DNA of 28,072 nucleotides. It comes from an uncultured Muribaculaceae bacterium (GTDB lineage: Bacteria; Bacteroidota; Bacteroidia; Bacteroidales; Muribaculaceae). Positions 1 to 8,538 of this stretch are shown one piece after another. A model generated the notes under the pieces. It made no database searches and was not told the DNA's origin. It saw only the letters and a list, made by a program, of their open reading frames with translations. A program made the position numbers and the translations under genes. Position 1 is the stretch's first letter; the number at the start of each line of letters is the position of its first letter. The stretch lies in NCBI GenBank assembly GCA_902494515.1, contig CABUTS010000035.1:1-28072 (forward strand), in the 5' to 3' direction.

Positions 1-746
<746 letters not shown>

Positions 747-844
747 ATTATATTGTGGAGAGGATATTGTTCGTTATTGTGGGGGAGAATATAATTTTAG
801 AGTTAAAAAACGCAAAGAAAGCCGTCGCCGGCCTTAAGCGGGAA

Positions 845-852
845 CAAAGTTA
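845..852 (-). promoter_or_regulatory. putative -7 box for trpS
   Basis: TAACTTTG on the minus strand matches the Bacteroidetes -7 consensus TAnnTTTG. No TTG stands at the usual distance upstream; a TTTG is present but only 12 bp away. It would give a leader of about 90 nt before trpS. It lies within the 268-bp divergent region shared with the aldolase promoter. Confidence 0.5.
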
Positions 853-898
853 GCGTTTTTTTTGCAAAAAACATAGATAAGGTCTAAAGAAAATTTCG

Positions 899-906
899 TA
901 AATTTG
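899..906 (+). promoter_or_regulatory. putative -7 box for the aldolase gene
   Basis: TAAATTTG is a full match to the Bacteroidetes -7 consensus TAnnTTTG. No good -33 TTG is seen at 19-21 bp. Transcription would start near 912-914 and leave a leader of about 100 nt before the ATG at 1015. Confidence 0.55.
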
Positions 907-1014
907 CCGTCGGAAAGCTGCGCCCCCTCTCCGAGTCCCTCCGCCGCGCTTTCCGACATACATCCGAATCAACCTGAACGCACATATAGAATCCTTTAAT
1001 ATAGTTATCAAAAC

Positions 1015-2013
1015 ATGGTAAGCTACAAAGATTTAGGTCTGGTGAACACCCGCGAGATGTTCGCAAAGGCCATCAAGGGCGGCTATGCAATCCCCGCCTT
1101 CAACTTCAACAATATGGAGCAGCTCCAGGCCATCATCAAGGCCGCTGCCGAGGAGAAATCCCCCGTTATCCTCCAGGTTTCCAAGGGCGCACGTAACTAC
1201 GCCAACGCTACCCTGCTCCGCTACATGGCTCAGGGCGCCGTTGCTTACGCCAAGGAACTCGGCTGGGAACATCCCCAGATCGTCCTCCACCTCGACCACG
1301 GCGACAGCTTCGAGCTCTGCAAGGACTGCATCGACAACGGTTTCTCCTCCGTGATGATCGACGGCAGCCACCTCCCCTACGAGGAGAACGTGGCCCTCAC
1401 CAAGAAAGTCGTTGACTACGCTCACCAGTTCGACGTAACCGTCGAAGGCGAACTCGGCGTGCTCGCCGGCGTTGAAGACGAAGTTTCTTCCGACCACCAC
1501 ACCTACACCGATCCCGAAGAGGTTATCGACTTCGCTACCCGCACCGGCTGCGACTCCCTCGCTATCTCCATCGGTACCTCCCACGGCGCTTACAAGTTCA
1601 CTCCCGCCCAGTGCACCCGCAACGCCGAAGGCCGTCTCGTTCCTCCCCCCCTGGCATTTGACGTCCTCGACGCCGTTATGGAGAAACTCCCCGGCTTCCC
1701 CATCGTGCTCCACGGCTCCAGCTCCGTTCCCCAGGAATACGTTGACATCATCAACGCCAACGGCGGCAAGCTCCCCGATGCCATCGGTATCCCCGAAGAG
1801 CAGCTCCGCAAGGCTGCCAAGAGCGCTGTCTGCAAGATCAACATCGACTCCGACTCCCGTCTGGCCATGACCGCTGCTGTCCGCAAGGTCTTCAACGAGA
1901 AGCCCGGTGAATTCGACCCCCGCAAGTACCTCGGCCCGGCCCGCGACGAAATGGAGAAGCTCTACAAGCACAAAATCGTCAACGTCCTCGGTTCCAACGG
2001 CAAAGCCGAATAA
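1015..2013 (+). CDS. fba: class II fructose-bisphosphate aldolase
   Basis: Zinc-dependent aldolase interconverting fructose 1,6-bisphosphate with glyceraldehyde 3-phosphate and dihydroxyacetone phosphate, in cytoplasmic glycolysis and gluconeogenesis. The 332-residue product matches the size of the longer class II form. Visible family hallmarks are AIPAFNFNNMEQ near the N-terminus, LHLDHGDSFE with the catalytic Asp and zinc-ligand His, the EGELGVLAG segment, AISIGTSHGAYKF around residue 180, and VLHGSSSVP with another metal-ligand His. Codon use is strongly biased to C-ending codons, as expected for a highly expressed gene. It stands alone, with its own promoter-like box and a strong terminator 36 bp downstream. 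Confidence 0.96.
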   Translation: MVSYKDLGLVNTREMFAKAIKGGYAIPAFNFNNMEQLQAIIKAAAEEKSPVILQVSKGARNYANATLLRYMAQGAVAYAKELGWEHPQIVLHLDHGDSFELCKDCIDNGFSSVMIDGSHLPYEENVALTKKVVDYAHQFDVTVEGELGVLAGVEDEVSSDHHTYTDPEEVIDFATRTGCDSLAISIGTSHGAYKFTPAQCTRNAEGRLVPPPLAFDVLDAVMEKLPGFPIVLHGSSSVPQEYVDIINANGGKLPDAIGIPEEQLRKAAKSAVCKINIDSDSRLAMTAAVRKVFNEKPGEFDPRKYLGPARDEMEKLYKHKIVNVLGSNGKAE

Positions 2014-2048
2014 TCCAGAACAATTAGTAATTACTATTAGCTGACCGC

Positions 2049-2087
2049 AAAAAAAGAGGTTGCGCCCCCGGCGCAGCCTCTTTTTTT
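2049..2087. terminator. bidirectional intrinsic terminator
   Basis: A GC-rich hairpin has arms 2056-2066 and 2070-2080 (one G-T wobble), extended by A-T pairs. It is flanked by an A-run before and a seven-T run after. It can therefore terminate the aldolase transcript on the plus strand and the convergent Ntn-hydrolase transcript on the minus strand. Confidence 0.9.
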
Positions 2088-2106
2088 GTAGCTCGGGCGC
2101 TAACTT

Positions 2107-2202
2107 AGCTAAATTAGCTATAATAGCTAAAATAGCTAAGATAGCTAAGATAGCTAAAATAGCTAAGGTGGCTAAGATAGCTAAAATAGCTAAGTTAGCT
2201 AA
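2107..2202. repeat. 9-bp tandem repeat, about 10.7 copies
   Basis: Consecutive 9-bp units of the form AGCTAANNT run without a gap from 2107 to 2202. Most differ only at the seventh or eighth base. It lies between convergent genes. The last unit supplies the TAG stop codon (2199-2201) of the minus-strand hydrolase gene, so the array starts exactly where that reading frame ends. Confidence 0.93.
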
Positions 2203-3311
2203 GGCCGGTTCAGCCGATCCCGAATAAGTTTGAGGTTGAAGCGGGGCTGGCCGGCTTTGCGGATTATGGCGCCCTGCGCCTCGGCCGACAGCGGCCCGGC
2301 GGGGTGCCGCAAGCTCTCCGGGACCGAGTCCAGCGTAGCCACCTCCGGCTCGGCCAGCGCCGGGAAGCCGAGCAAAACTATCATCCGCATATCTGCGCCC
2401 GGGGTTCCTGCAATCGAGCCGGAACCGGGGTTAGAGCCGGACCCGGGGTTGGGGTCAGAGCCGGGATTGGGGTTGGAGTTGGAGCCGGGGGCGGGTCCCT
2501 GGATAGCAACCGAGGCGGTGGAGATCCGCCGCGAAATCACATCCCCGGTGTCGGGGTAATCCGGGGAAGTCCCCTCCAATAAATCAATGAATCCACCCTT
2601 CACCGGGAGCAGAAACGACCGCGACAGCACCTCGGTGAAATCCTCCGGCGCCAACAGTCCCGCGGGCGCCCAGGGGCGGTCGACCCGCAGCAGCGAATCA
2701 ATCTGATGCAGCTCCGACCGGTGCCGCGACATCCCCAACCGCTTCTTCTTTCCCCCTGAATAAGAATAGTTTGTGCGCGTGGCCAGCGAATCAAGCGGGA
2801 ATTCCACTACCTGCCGGTCGTTGACCTCGAAGTAAGCGCCGCGCCCCTCGGCGTCAATCGCCCCGAAGTTCGCCTGAACACCCCGCTTCCCGGGGTAATT
2901 CACAAGCAGCCGCCGGAAGTCGGCCAACGTCCGGCACTCCCGCAGCGCCTGGGTCATGATAATCCCCTCACGGTCCTGCCAGTCGGCCGCCGGTGCCGCG
3001 ATATTGTAGGTCGCCGTGTTCATAACCGCGAATCCGGCCTCGTTGAACCCGATCCACGCCTCGCGAAGCAGCGAATCTCCGGCATTGAACAGCGCCACAT
3101 ACCCCATCGTGGAGTCGGTCGGCGCCACGCGCGCCACGAAGTTGTCGAGATGCCCCGTGTCGCGGTGCTTCCATAGAATCCAGCGGCCATCCACAGCCCG
3201 TTCGGCCGAGACAATCGCCGAGGTGCAGCCCATGACCTTGCCGGGAATCGCGGCGGCGACCATCACAAATGTCGCCACACATATATAATATGTCAGTTTC
3301 TTTATATCCAT
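2199..3311 (-). CDS. exported Ntn-hydrolase of the acyl-transferase (C45/AAT-like) type
   Basis: 370 residues. A hydrophobic signal segment (residues 6-22) is followed by VMGCTSAIVS. Cys29 with the following Thr-Ser fits the N-terminal nucleophile of the cysteine Ntn hydrolases (the choloylglycine-hydrolase and penicillin acyl-transferase superfamily). The segment DGRWILWKHRDTGHLDN after it is typical of C45-like proteins, where an early Arg helps form the active site. FNEAGFAVMNTATYN near residue 90 and FGAIDAEGRGAYFEV near residue 150 are also in family style. The natural substrate is unknown; candidates are acyl-amides or small peptides in the periplasm or at the surface. A Gly-Ser-Asn-Pro repeat (residues about 274-303) interrupts the C-terminal part. 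The stop codon falls in the 9-bp repeat. Its promoter is shared back-to-back with that of the S41 protease. The superfamily call is firm; the reaction is not. Confidence 0.78.
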   Translation of the reverse strand: MDIKKLTYYICVATFVMVAAAIPGKVMGCTSAIVSAERAVDGRWILWKHRDTGHLDNFVARVAPTDSTMGYVALFNAGDSLLREAWIGFNEAGFAVMNTATYNIAAPAADWQDREGIIMTQALRECRTLADFRRLLVNYPGKRGVQANFGAIDAEGRGAYFEVNDRQVVEFPLDSLATRTNYSYSGGKKKRLGMSRHRSELHQIDSLLRVDRPWAPAGLLAPEDFTEVLSRSFLLPVKGGFIDLLEGTSPDYPDTGDVISRRISTASVAIQGPAPGSNSNPNPGSDPNPGSGSNPGSGSIAGTPGADMRMIVLLGFPALAEPEVATLDSVPESLRHPAGPLSAEAQGAIIRKAGQPRFNLKLIRDRLNRP

Positions 3312-3338
3312 AATTTACCGTTCATCACTTTTAGCGCT

Positions 3339-3346
3339 CAAAATTA
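3339..3346 (-). promoter_or_regulatory. putative -7 box for the Ntn-hydrolase gene
   Basis: TAATTTTG on the minus strand fits TAnnTTTG. It would give a short leader of about 20 nt before the ATG at 3311. It sits 22 bp from an outward-facing box on the other strand. Confidence 0.5.
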
Positions 3347-3368
3347 CGAAATTTCCGCGGAAAATTCT

Positions 3369-3376
3369 TAACTTTG
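3369..3376 (+). promoter_or_regulatory. putative -7 box for the tricorn-like protease gene
   Basis: TAACTTTG fits TAnnTTTG. The implied leader of about 90 nt contains the 20-bp direct repeats described separately. No clear -33 TTG is seen. Confidence 0.5.
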
Positions 3377-3396
3377 AAGCCGACAAGTCATCTTTC

Positions 3397-3473
3397 CCCG
3401 ACAATAAACCAACAATCCCGACGATAAACCAACAACCGCGGTAAAACCGCAGACCCCGACAATAAACCAAAGA
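3397..3473 (+). repeat. 20-bp direct repeats in the leader of the protease gene
   Basis: Units at 3397-3416 and 3417-3436 are adjacent and share CCGACAATAAACCAACAA with one base change. A degraded unit follows at 3437-3454, and a third good partial copy at 3455-3472 ends just before the ATG at 3476. All lie between the -7 box and the start codon, so they would be in the mRNA leader. Confidence 0.8.
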
Positions 3474-3475
3474 CT

Positions 3476-6400
3476 ATGATAAAGAAACTCATGACGGGAG
3501 CCGCCCTGATGGCAGCATGCTGCTCGGCCCTCCCCGCCACAGCCGAATCCGTCACTCCCCTATGGCTCAGGGATGTGAAAATCTCCCCCAACGGCGACCT
3601 CATCGCCTTCACCTACCAGGGCGACATCTGGACTGTCCCCGTCGCCGGCGGCGAAGCCCGCCGTCTGACCGCCATGGACAGCTACGAAGCCTCCCCCCTC
3701 TGGAGCCCCGACGGCAAGAAAATCGCCTTCACCTCCGACCGCAACGGCAACCTCGACGTCTTCCTGATGGACGCCGAGGGGGGTCCCGCCAAGCGTCTGA
3801 CCTTCAACTCCGCCGCCGAGATTCCCCAGGGTTTCTCGCCCGACGGCAAGGAGGTCTACTACTCCGCCGCCATCCAGGCCCCGACAGCCTCGGCAATGTA
3901 CCCCTCGGGCCGCATGACCCAGCTCTACACCGTCGACCTCGCCTCCGGCAAGTCCAAGCAGGTGCTCGGCACCCCCGCAATCGAACTTTCCTTCTCACCC
4001 GACGGCAAGCAGATGCTCTACACCGACGTCAAGGGCTTCGAGGATGAATGGCGCAAGCACCACACCTCCTCCGTAACCCGCGACATCTGGCTCTACGACA
4101 CCGCAACCGGCAAGCACACCAACCTCACCGACCGCCCGGGCGAGGACCGCAACGCCACCCTCGACGCAGCAACCTCCACCGTCTATCTCCTCTCGGAGCG
4201 CGACGGCGGCACCTTCAATGTCTACGCCTTCCCCCTCTCCGACCCCTCGCAGGCCCGCCGGCTCACCGACTTCAAGACCCACCCCGTGCGCTTCCTCTCC
4301 CGCGCCAACAACGGCACCCTCGCCTTCACCTACGACGGTGAAATCTACACCATGCCGGGTAAGGCCGCCCGCTCCGCCGCCAAACCCCAGAAGGTGAACA
4401 TCACCCTCCGCACCGACGACGCCCACCGCCCCGCGCGCATGAGCGTCCGCCCCTCCGGCTCCGTGGTTTCCCCCGACGGAAAGATGATCGCCTTCCTCCA
4501 CCGCGGCGACGTCTTCGTAACCTCCGTGGAATACCCCACCACCCGCCAGATCACCAACACCCCGCAGGCCGAGCGCCACATCTCCTGGGGCGACGACAAC
4601 CGCACCCTCTACTACACCTCCGAGCGCTCCGGCCGCAAGAACATCTACAAGGCCACAATCGCCCGCGACGATGACCCCGACTTCCCCAACGCCGTGGAAT
4701 TCAAGGAGGAGCCCCTCTTCAAGGACTCTAAGAATGAATATTCCCACCCCACAGTCTCCCCCGACGGCAAGCAGATGGTATTCGTAAAGAACCGCAACGA
4801 GCTCTGGGTCCGCGACCTCAAGAAGGGCTCCGACCGCCAGCTCACCCACGGAGAGACCTATCCTCACCGCGACGACGGAATGTCCGTGCAGTGGTCCCCC
4901 GACTCCAAGTGGCTCACCATGGAGATGATCCCCTCCATGCACGACCCCTACGCCGACATCGCCCTGGTTGAGGTAGCCACCGGCAAGATCACCGACCTCA
5001 CCCGCTCGGGCTACACCGAAGCATCTCCCCGCTTCGTTCTCGACGGTCAGGCAATCATCTATTTCACAGACAAATACGGTTTCCGCGCCCAGGCTTCCTG
5101 GGGTTCGCAGGACGACATCATGATCGTGTTCCTCAACCGCGAGGCCCGCGACCGCTTCAACCTCTCCGAGGAGGACCTCGCCCTGCTGAAAGATGCCGAA
5201 AAGAAGGCCAAGAAGGATGAACCCGCCGCCAAGGATGACAAGAAAAAGAAAGACGCCGACAAGAAGGACGCCGACAAGAAGAAGGATGACAAGGGTCCCA
5301 AGCCCACCCTTGTCGAGCTCGACGGCATCGAAGACCGCGTGGTCCGTCTGACCCCCTACAGCTCCTCGATGTGCGACGCCATCATCTCGGCTGACGGCGA
5401 GACCCTCTACTATCTCTCCGAAGTCGAGGATGGTTTCGACCTCTGGAAGATGGACCTCCGCAAACGCGAGCCCTCCATCGCCTCGAAGATGGGCACCGGC
5501 TACGCCTCGTTCCAGACCGACAAGTCCGGCAAGGATATCTTCATCCTCGGCCGCGACCTCAAGAAACTCTCCGCCGGCGACAAGCTGAAAGCAATCAAAG
5601 TTTCCGGCACTCATGACATCGACCTCGCCGCCGAACGCGAGGCGATGTTCGACTACGTCGCCGTCGAGGAGGCCGAGCGCTTCTACGACAAGGGTATGCA
5701 CGGCGTCGACTGGCCCCTGATGACCAAGGCCTACCGCCGCTTCCTCCCCCATATCAACAACAACTACGACTTCGCCGAACTCCTCTCCGAACTCCTCGGC
5801 GAGCTGAACGTCAGCCACACCGGCGGCCGCTACTACGCCTCCTCGGGGAGCAGCGCCGACCGCACCGCCTCGCTGGGTCTGCTCTACGATATGTCCTGGA
5901 CCGGTGACGGCCTGAAGGTCGACGAAGTGATTGCCAACGGTCCCTTCGACAAGGCCGCCTCGAAGATCGGCAAGGGGGCCGTGGTGACCGCTGTAAACGG
6001 CCGCAAGATCGAAGCCGGCGCCGACCTCGGCGACATCTTCAACAACCTCGCCGGCAAAAAGACCCTCGTGGCCTTCACCACCCCCGACGGCGCTGAGGTA
6101 AGCGAGGTAATCATCCCCTGCTCCTCCGGCCGCATCAGCGACCTGATGTACCGTCGCTGGATCAAGAACCGCGCCGCCGACGTCGAGCGCTGGAGCAACG
6201 GCCGATTAGGCTACGTCCACATCGACGCCATGAACGACGAATCCTACCGCCCGATGTACGCCGACCTCCTCGGCAAGTACAACAACTGCGACGGTGTCGT
6301 AATCGACATCCGCTGGAACGGCGGCGGCCGCATGCACGAGGATATCGAGCAGCTCTTCACCGGCGAGAAGTACCTCACTCAGGTAATCCGCGGCAACGAA

Positions 6401-6766
6401 ACCTGCGATATGCCCTCGCGCCGCTGGAACAAGCCCTCGATCATGGTTGTTGCCGAACCCTGCTACTCCAACGCCCACGGCACACCCTGGGTATATCAGC
6501 ATCAGAAGATCGGTCAGGTTGTCGGCATGCCCGTCCCCGGCACCATGACCTCCGTAAACTGGGTGACCCTCCAGGATCCCGACCTCGTGTTCGGCATCCC
6601 CGTAATCGGCTACCGCACCGCCGAGGGGAACTACCTCGAAAACACCCAGTTAGAGCCTGACATCAAGGTCGCCAACGCCCCCGAGACCATCGTCACCGGC
6701 GAGGACACCCAGCTCCACGAAGCCGTCAAAGCCCTCCTCCGCACCATCGACCAGCAGAAGAAATAA
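3476..6766 (+). CDS. tricorn-like S41 protease, exported
   Basis: 1096 residues, close to tricorn size. A signal peptide (residues 1-23, ending in ATA before ES) points to the periplasm. The order is typical of tricorn: about twelve WD40-like/PD40 beta-propeller repeats (many copies of SPDGK, residues about 25-560), a charged linker, a tricorn C1-like segment, a PDZ-like stretch (GLKVDEVIANGPFDKA, about 805-880), and the S41 core. Candidate catalytic residues are Ser780-His781 (NVSHTGG), Ser998 (CYSNAHGT) and Glu1055 (YLENTQLEPD), with VIDIRWNGGG preceding the Ser. By family knowledge it would cut oligopeptides. Residue 999 is Asn where archaeal tricorn has Asp after the nucleophile. A Lys/Asp-rich low-complexity linker spans about residues 572-612. 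A strong terminator follows directly, so it is monocistronic. Confidence 0.9.
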   Translation: MIKKLMTGAALMAACCSALPATAESVTPLWLRDVKISPNGDLIAFTYQGDIWTVPVAGGEARRLTAMDSYEASPLWSPDGKKIAFTSDRNGNLDVFLMDAEGGPAKRLTFNSAAEIPQGFSPDGKEVYYSAAIQAPTASAMYPSGRMTQLYTVDLASGKSKQVLGTPAIELSFSPDGKQMLYTDVKGFEDEWRKHHTSSVTRDIWLYDTATGKHTNLTDRPGEDRNATLDAATSTVYLLSERDGGTFNVYAFPLSDPSQARRLTDFKTHPVRFLSRANNGTLAFTYDGEIYTMPGKAARSAAKPQKVNITLRTDDAHRPARMSVRPSGSVVSPDGKMIAFLHRGDVFVTSVEYPTTRQITNTPQAERHISWGDDNRTLYYTSERSGRKNIYKATIARDDDPDFPNAVEFKEEPLFKDSKNEYSHPTVSPDGKQMVFVKNRNELWVRDLKKGSDRQLTHGETYPHRDDGMSVQWSPDSKWLTMEMIPSMHDPYADIALVEVATGKITDLTRSGYTEASPRFVLDGQAIIYFTDKYGFRAQASWGSQDDIMIVFLNREARDRFNLSEEDLALLKDAEKKAKKDEPAAKDDKKKKDADKKDADKKKDDKGPKPTLVELDGIEDRVVRLTPYSSSMCDAIISADGETLYYLSEVEDGFDLWKMDLRKREPSIASKMGTGYASFQTDKSGKDIFILGRDLKKLSAGDKLKAIKVSGTHDIDLAAEREAMFDYVAVEEAERFYDKGMHGVDWPLMTKAYRRFLPHINNNYDFAELLSELLGELNVSHTGGRYYASSGSSADRTASLGLLYDMSWTGDGLKVDEVIANGPFDKAASKIGKGAVVTAVNGRKIEAGADLGDIFNNLAGKKTLVAFTTPDGAEVSEVIIPCSSGRISDLMYRRWIKNRAADVERWSNGRLGYVHIDAMNDESYRPMYADLLGKYNNCDGVVIDIRWNGGGRMHEDIEQLFTGEKYLTQVIRGNETCDMPSRRWNKPSIMVVAEPCYSNAHGTPWVYQHQKIGQVVGMPVPGTMTSVNWVTLQDPDLVFGIPVIGYRTAEGNYLENTQLEPDIKVANAPETIVTGEDTQLHEAVKALLRTIDQQKK

Positions 6767-6785
6767 CACCCTAAAAAAATCATAG

Positions 6786-6842
6786 ATTGCTCGGTGAAAT
6801 TTTCCTTTTTTTCCGGAAAATCACACCGGGCAATATTTTTTT
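6786..6842 (+). terminator. intrinsic terminator of the protease gene
   Basis: Long inverted repeat with arms 6786-6805 and 6815-6834 (minor bulge and wobble), followed by a run of T. It begins 20 bp after the stop codon. Confidence 0.85.
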
Positions 6843-6852
6843 CAGCAAAAAG

Positions 6853-6883
6853 TTGCGAATTTCAAAAATTAACTATACATTTG
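6853..6883 (+). promoter_or_regulatory. promoter of the 436-residue secreted protein
   Basis: TTG at 6853-6855, a 20-bp spacer and TACATTTG at 6876-6883 fit the Bacteroidetes primary sigma factor consensus. The start near 6890 leaves an A/T-rich leader of about 140 nt, which contains a small GCGAA/TTCGC hairpin at 6899-6916. Confidence 0.75.
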
Positions 6884-7029
6884 CATCTCAGAAAGTGGGC
6901 GAACCACACATTTCGCTACTTCGATGGTTGCAATTTAAGCTATTTCGCTCTAAATAAACCAGATAAAGCAAGTATTTCTGTAATTTCCGATTAAAATTCA
7001 TTATTCATCAACATAACAAAAATAAGGAT

Positions 7030-8340
7030 ATGAAGAAATTCTACTCATTAGCCCTTATCGCAGCAGCCTGCACCCTGAGCGTTTCCGCAAAGGACCTCAA
7101 GGCCGTCCCCGCTTTTGCAAAAGCAACTCCCGTCACCAACATTACCGAAGCCAAGGCTGAAATGAGCCTCAGCGCTCTCGCTGCCGGCAAGACCGTAGCC
7201 GTAAGCAACCGCGCAGAAAGCAATCTCGATGGTTACCAGTTAATCTGCACCGGCTATTTACCCGGCCAGACCCAGAACTACGATTTCGAAGATCCCTGTT
7301 CCTTCTCTGCCGCTGCCGAAGCCGACACATACGTAATCAACGGCTTTTACAGCTCGCTATTTGGCCAGTCAAATCCCATGACTGTCAATCTGACTCAGGA
7401 GGTTATCTCCGGAACAACTTATGAAGTTCTCTCTTTCCCCGCCGGTCAGGCTCTTGCCACAGAGGAGGGAGTTGACTATGTACTCTGCGCTATCGGTCGG
7501 AATACCTCCACCGGTAAATATTCCTACGATCCCAATGGCACAATCGACTTCGCAAAACTTTATGACGAAGAAGCAGGATTATACTTCTGGATTCCTCTGT
7601 TCAGCTTCGGCGATGCTTACGAAAGCGGCATCGGCTTTGTAGATCTCGCCACCACATCTTTCTATCCCGTTTTGGAGCCCCAGTTCGTTGAACCCAACTG
7701 CACCATCACAGCTACCTGCATGACCTATACAAGCCAGAACGGTCAGACCGTCGTAGACGAAACCTATCCCGTGAACTCCTGCGGCATGGCCGGCACCTTC
7801 AAGCGTCTCGGCAAGAACTACCTTCAGATCCCCGGTCTCCCCTACTCCACATTCTGGATTGGTGACTACATCAATCTCGAAGTAGCCCTCGATGGTTCCG
7901 CAGTATCAACCGGCGCTATCTGTGCTTCCTTCTACACCGACGCAAGCCACACCGATACCTTTGACGCATACTACTGGACTCCCGCCGAAGGCAACGACGT
8001 ATTGCCCGTTACCCTCAACGCTACCGTTTCGGAGAATACAGAGACCAACAAGACCACCGTTACCTTCGATTTCGACACCATCTACCTCGGCGCTCCCGCC
8101 GATGAAGATCCTACCAAGTGCGGCTGGATGGGTATCGAATGGGCTAACCCCGTATACGAAATCAACGGCGTATTCGGTCTCACCGCAGGTGTTGAGAAAG
8201 TTGAAGCTGACGCTGAATTCGACGAGAACGCTCCCGTTGAATACTTCAACCTCCAGGGCCAGCGCATCGCCAACCCCGAAGCCGGCCAGCTCGTAATCAA
8301 GAAGCAGGGCGCCAAGGCTGCTAAGGTTGTCATCCGCTAA
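7030..8340 (+). CDS. secreted protein of unknown function with conserved Bacteroidales C-terminal element
   Basis: 436 residues; no enzymatic family was recognised. Residues 1-20 form a clear signal peptide (MKKFYSLALIAAACTLSVSA). The middle is rich in Tyr, Thr, Asn and acidic residues, as in beta-sheet surface proteins. The C-terminus (VEYFNLQGQRIANP then GQLVIKKQG) resembles the short tail seen on many secreted Prevotella/Muribaculaceae proteins, and distantly resembles type IX secretion sorting tails. That function is inference only. Codon use is less C-biased and the DNA less GC-rich than the neighbours at its 5' half. It has its own promoter and its own terminator, so it is a single-gene unit. 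Possible roles are surface adhesion or binding; no catalytic motif is visible. Confidence 0.85.
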   Translation: MKKFYSLALIAAACTLSVSAKDLKAVPAFAKATPVTNITEAKAEMSLSALAAGKTVAVSNRAESNLDGYQLICTGYLPGQTQNYDFEDPCSFSAAAEADTYVINGFYSSLFGQSNPMTVNLTQEVISGTTYEVLSFPAGQALATEEGVDYVLCAIGRNTSTGKYSYDPNGTIDFAKLYDEEAGLYFWIPLFSFGDAYESGIGFVDLATTSFYPVLEPQFVEPNCTITATCMTYTSQNGQTVVDETYPVNSCGMAGTFKRLGKNYLQIPGLPYSTFWIGDYINLEVALDGSAVSTGAICASFYTDASHTDTFDAYYWTPAEGNDVLPVTLNATVSENTETNKTTVTFDFDTIYLGAPADEDPTKCGWMGIEWANPVYEINGVFGLTAGVEKVEADAEFDENAPVEYFNLQGQRIANPEAGQLVIKKQGAKAAKVVIR

Positions 8341-8376
8341 TCTTCCCCCGAAGCTAAGTAAATAGCCCGTTATACT

Positions 8377-8412
8377 GCACCCGGAGCTTGCAAAGCCCCG
8401 GGTGCTTTTTTT
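8377..8412 (+). terminator. intrinsic terminator after the secreted protein gene
   Basis: GCACCCGG (8377-8384) pairs with CCGGGTGC (8398-8405), with an inner GCTT/AAGC stem, followed by seven T. Confidence 0.9.
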
Positions 8413-8417
8413 GTATT

Positions 8418-8459
8418 GCCTTTTGTGTGGTGCCTTTTGTGTGGAGCTTTTTGTGTGTT
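8418..8459 (+). repeat. 14-bp tandem repeat, three copies
   Basis: Units GCCTTTTGTGTGGT, GCCTTTTGTGTGGA and a degraded third begin at 8418, 8432 and 8446. They lie between the terminator and the holA promoter. Confidence 0.8.
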
Positions 8460-8476
8460 TAAATTTTGTAAAACGC

Positions 8477-8507
8477 TTGCTCCTTTCGCGGCTTTTAGCT
8501 AAATTTG
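8477..8507 (+). promoter_or_regulatory. promoter of the holA transcription unit
   Basis: TTG at 8477-8479, a 20-bp spacer and TAAATTTG at 8500-8507: same spacing as the promoter at 6853. It implies a leader of about 25 nt before the holA ATG at 8539. Confidence 0.8.
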
Positions 8508-8538
8508 CACCTGCCCGATTTAACTAACCTGAATATCA

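Noticed and set aside
3995..5818. A 607-codon open frame antisense to the tricorn-like protease gene
   Set aside because: Repetitive Gly/Val/Glu composition; a by-product of C-ending codons in the true gene.
6794..6994. A small 66-codon gene between the protease and the secreted protein
   Set aside because: It overlaps a terminator hairpin and a good promoter and has no recognisable start context or conserved features.
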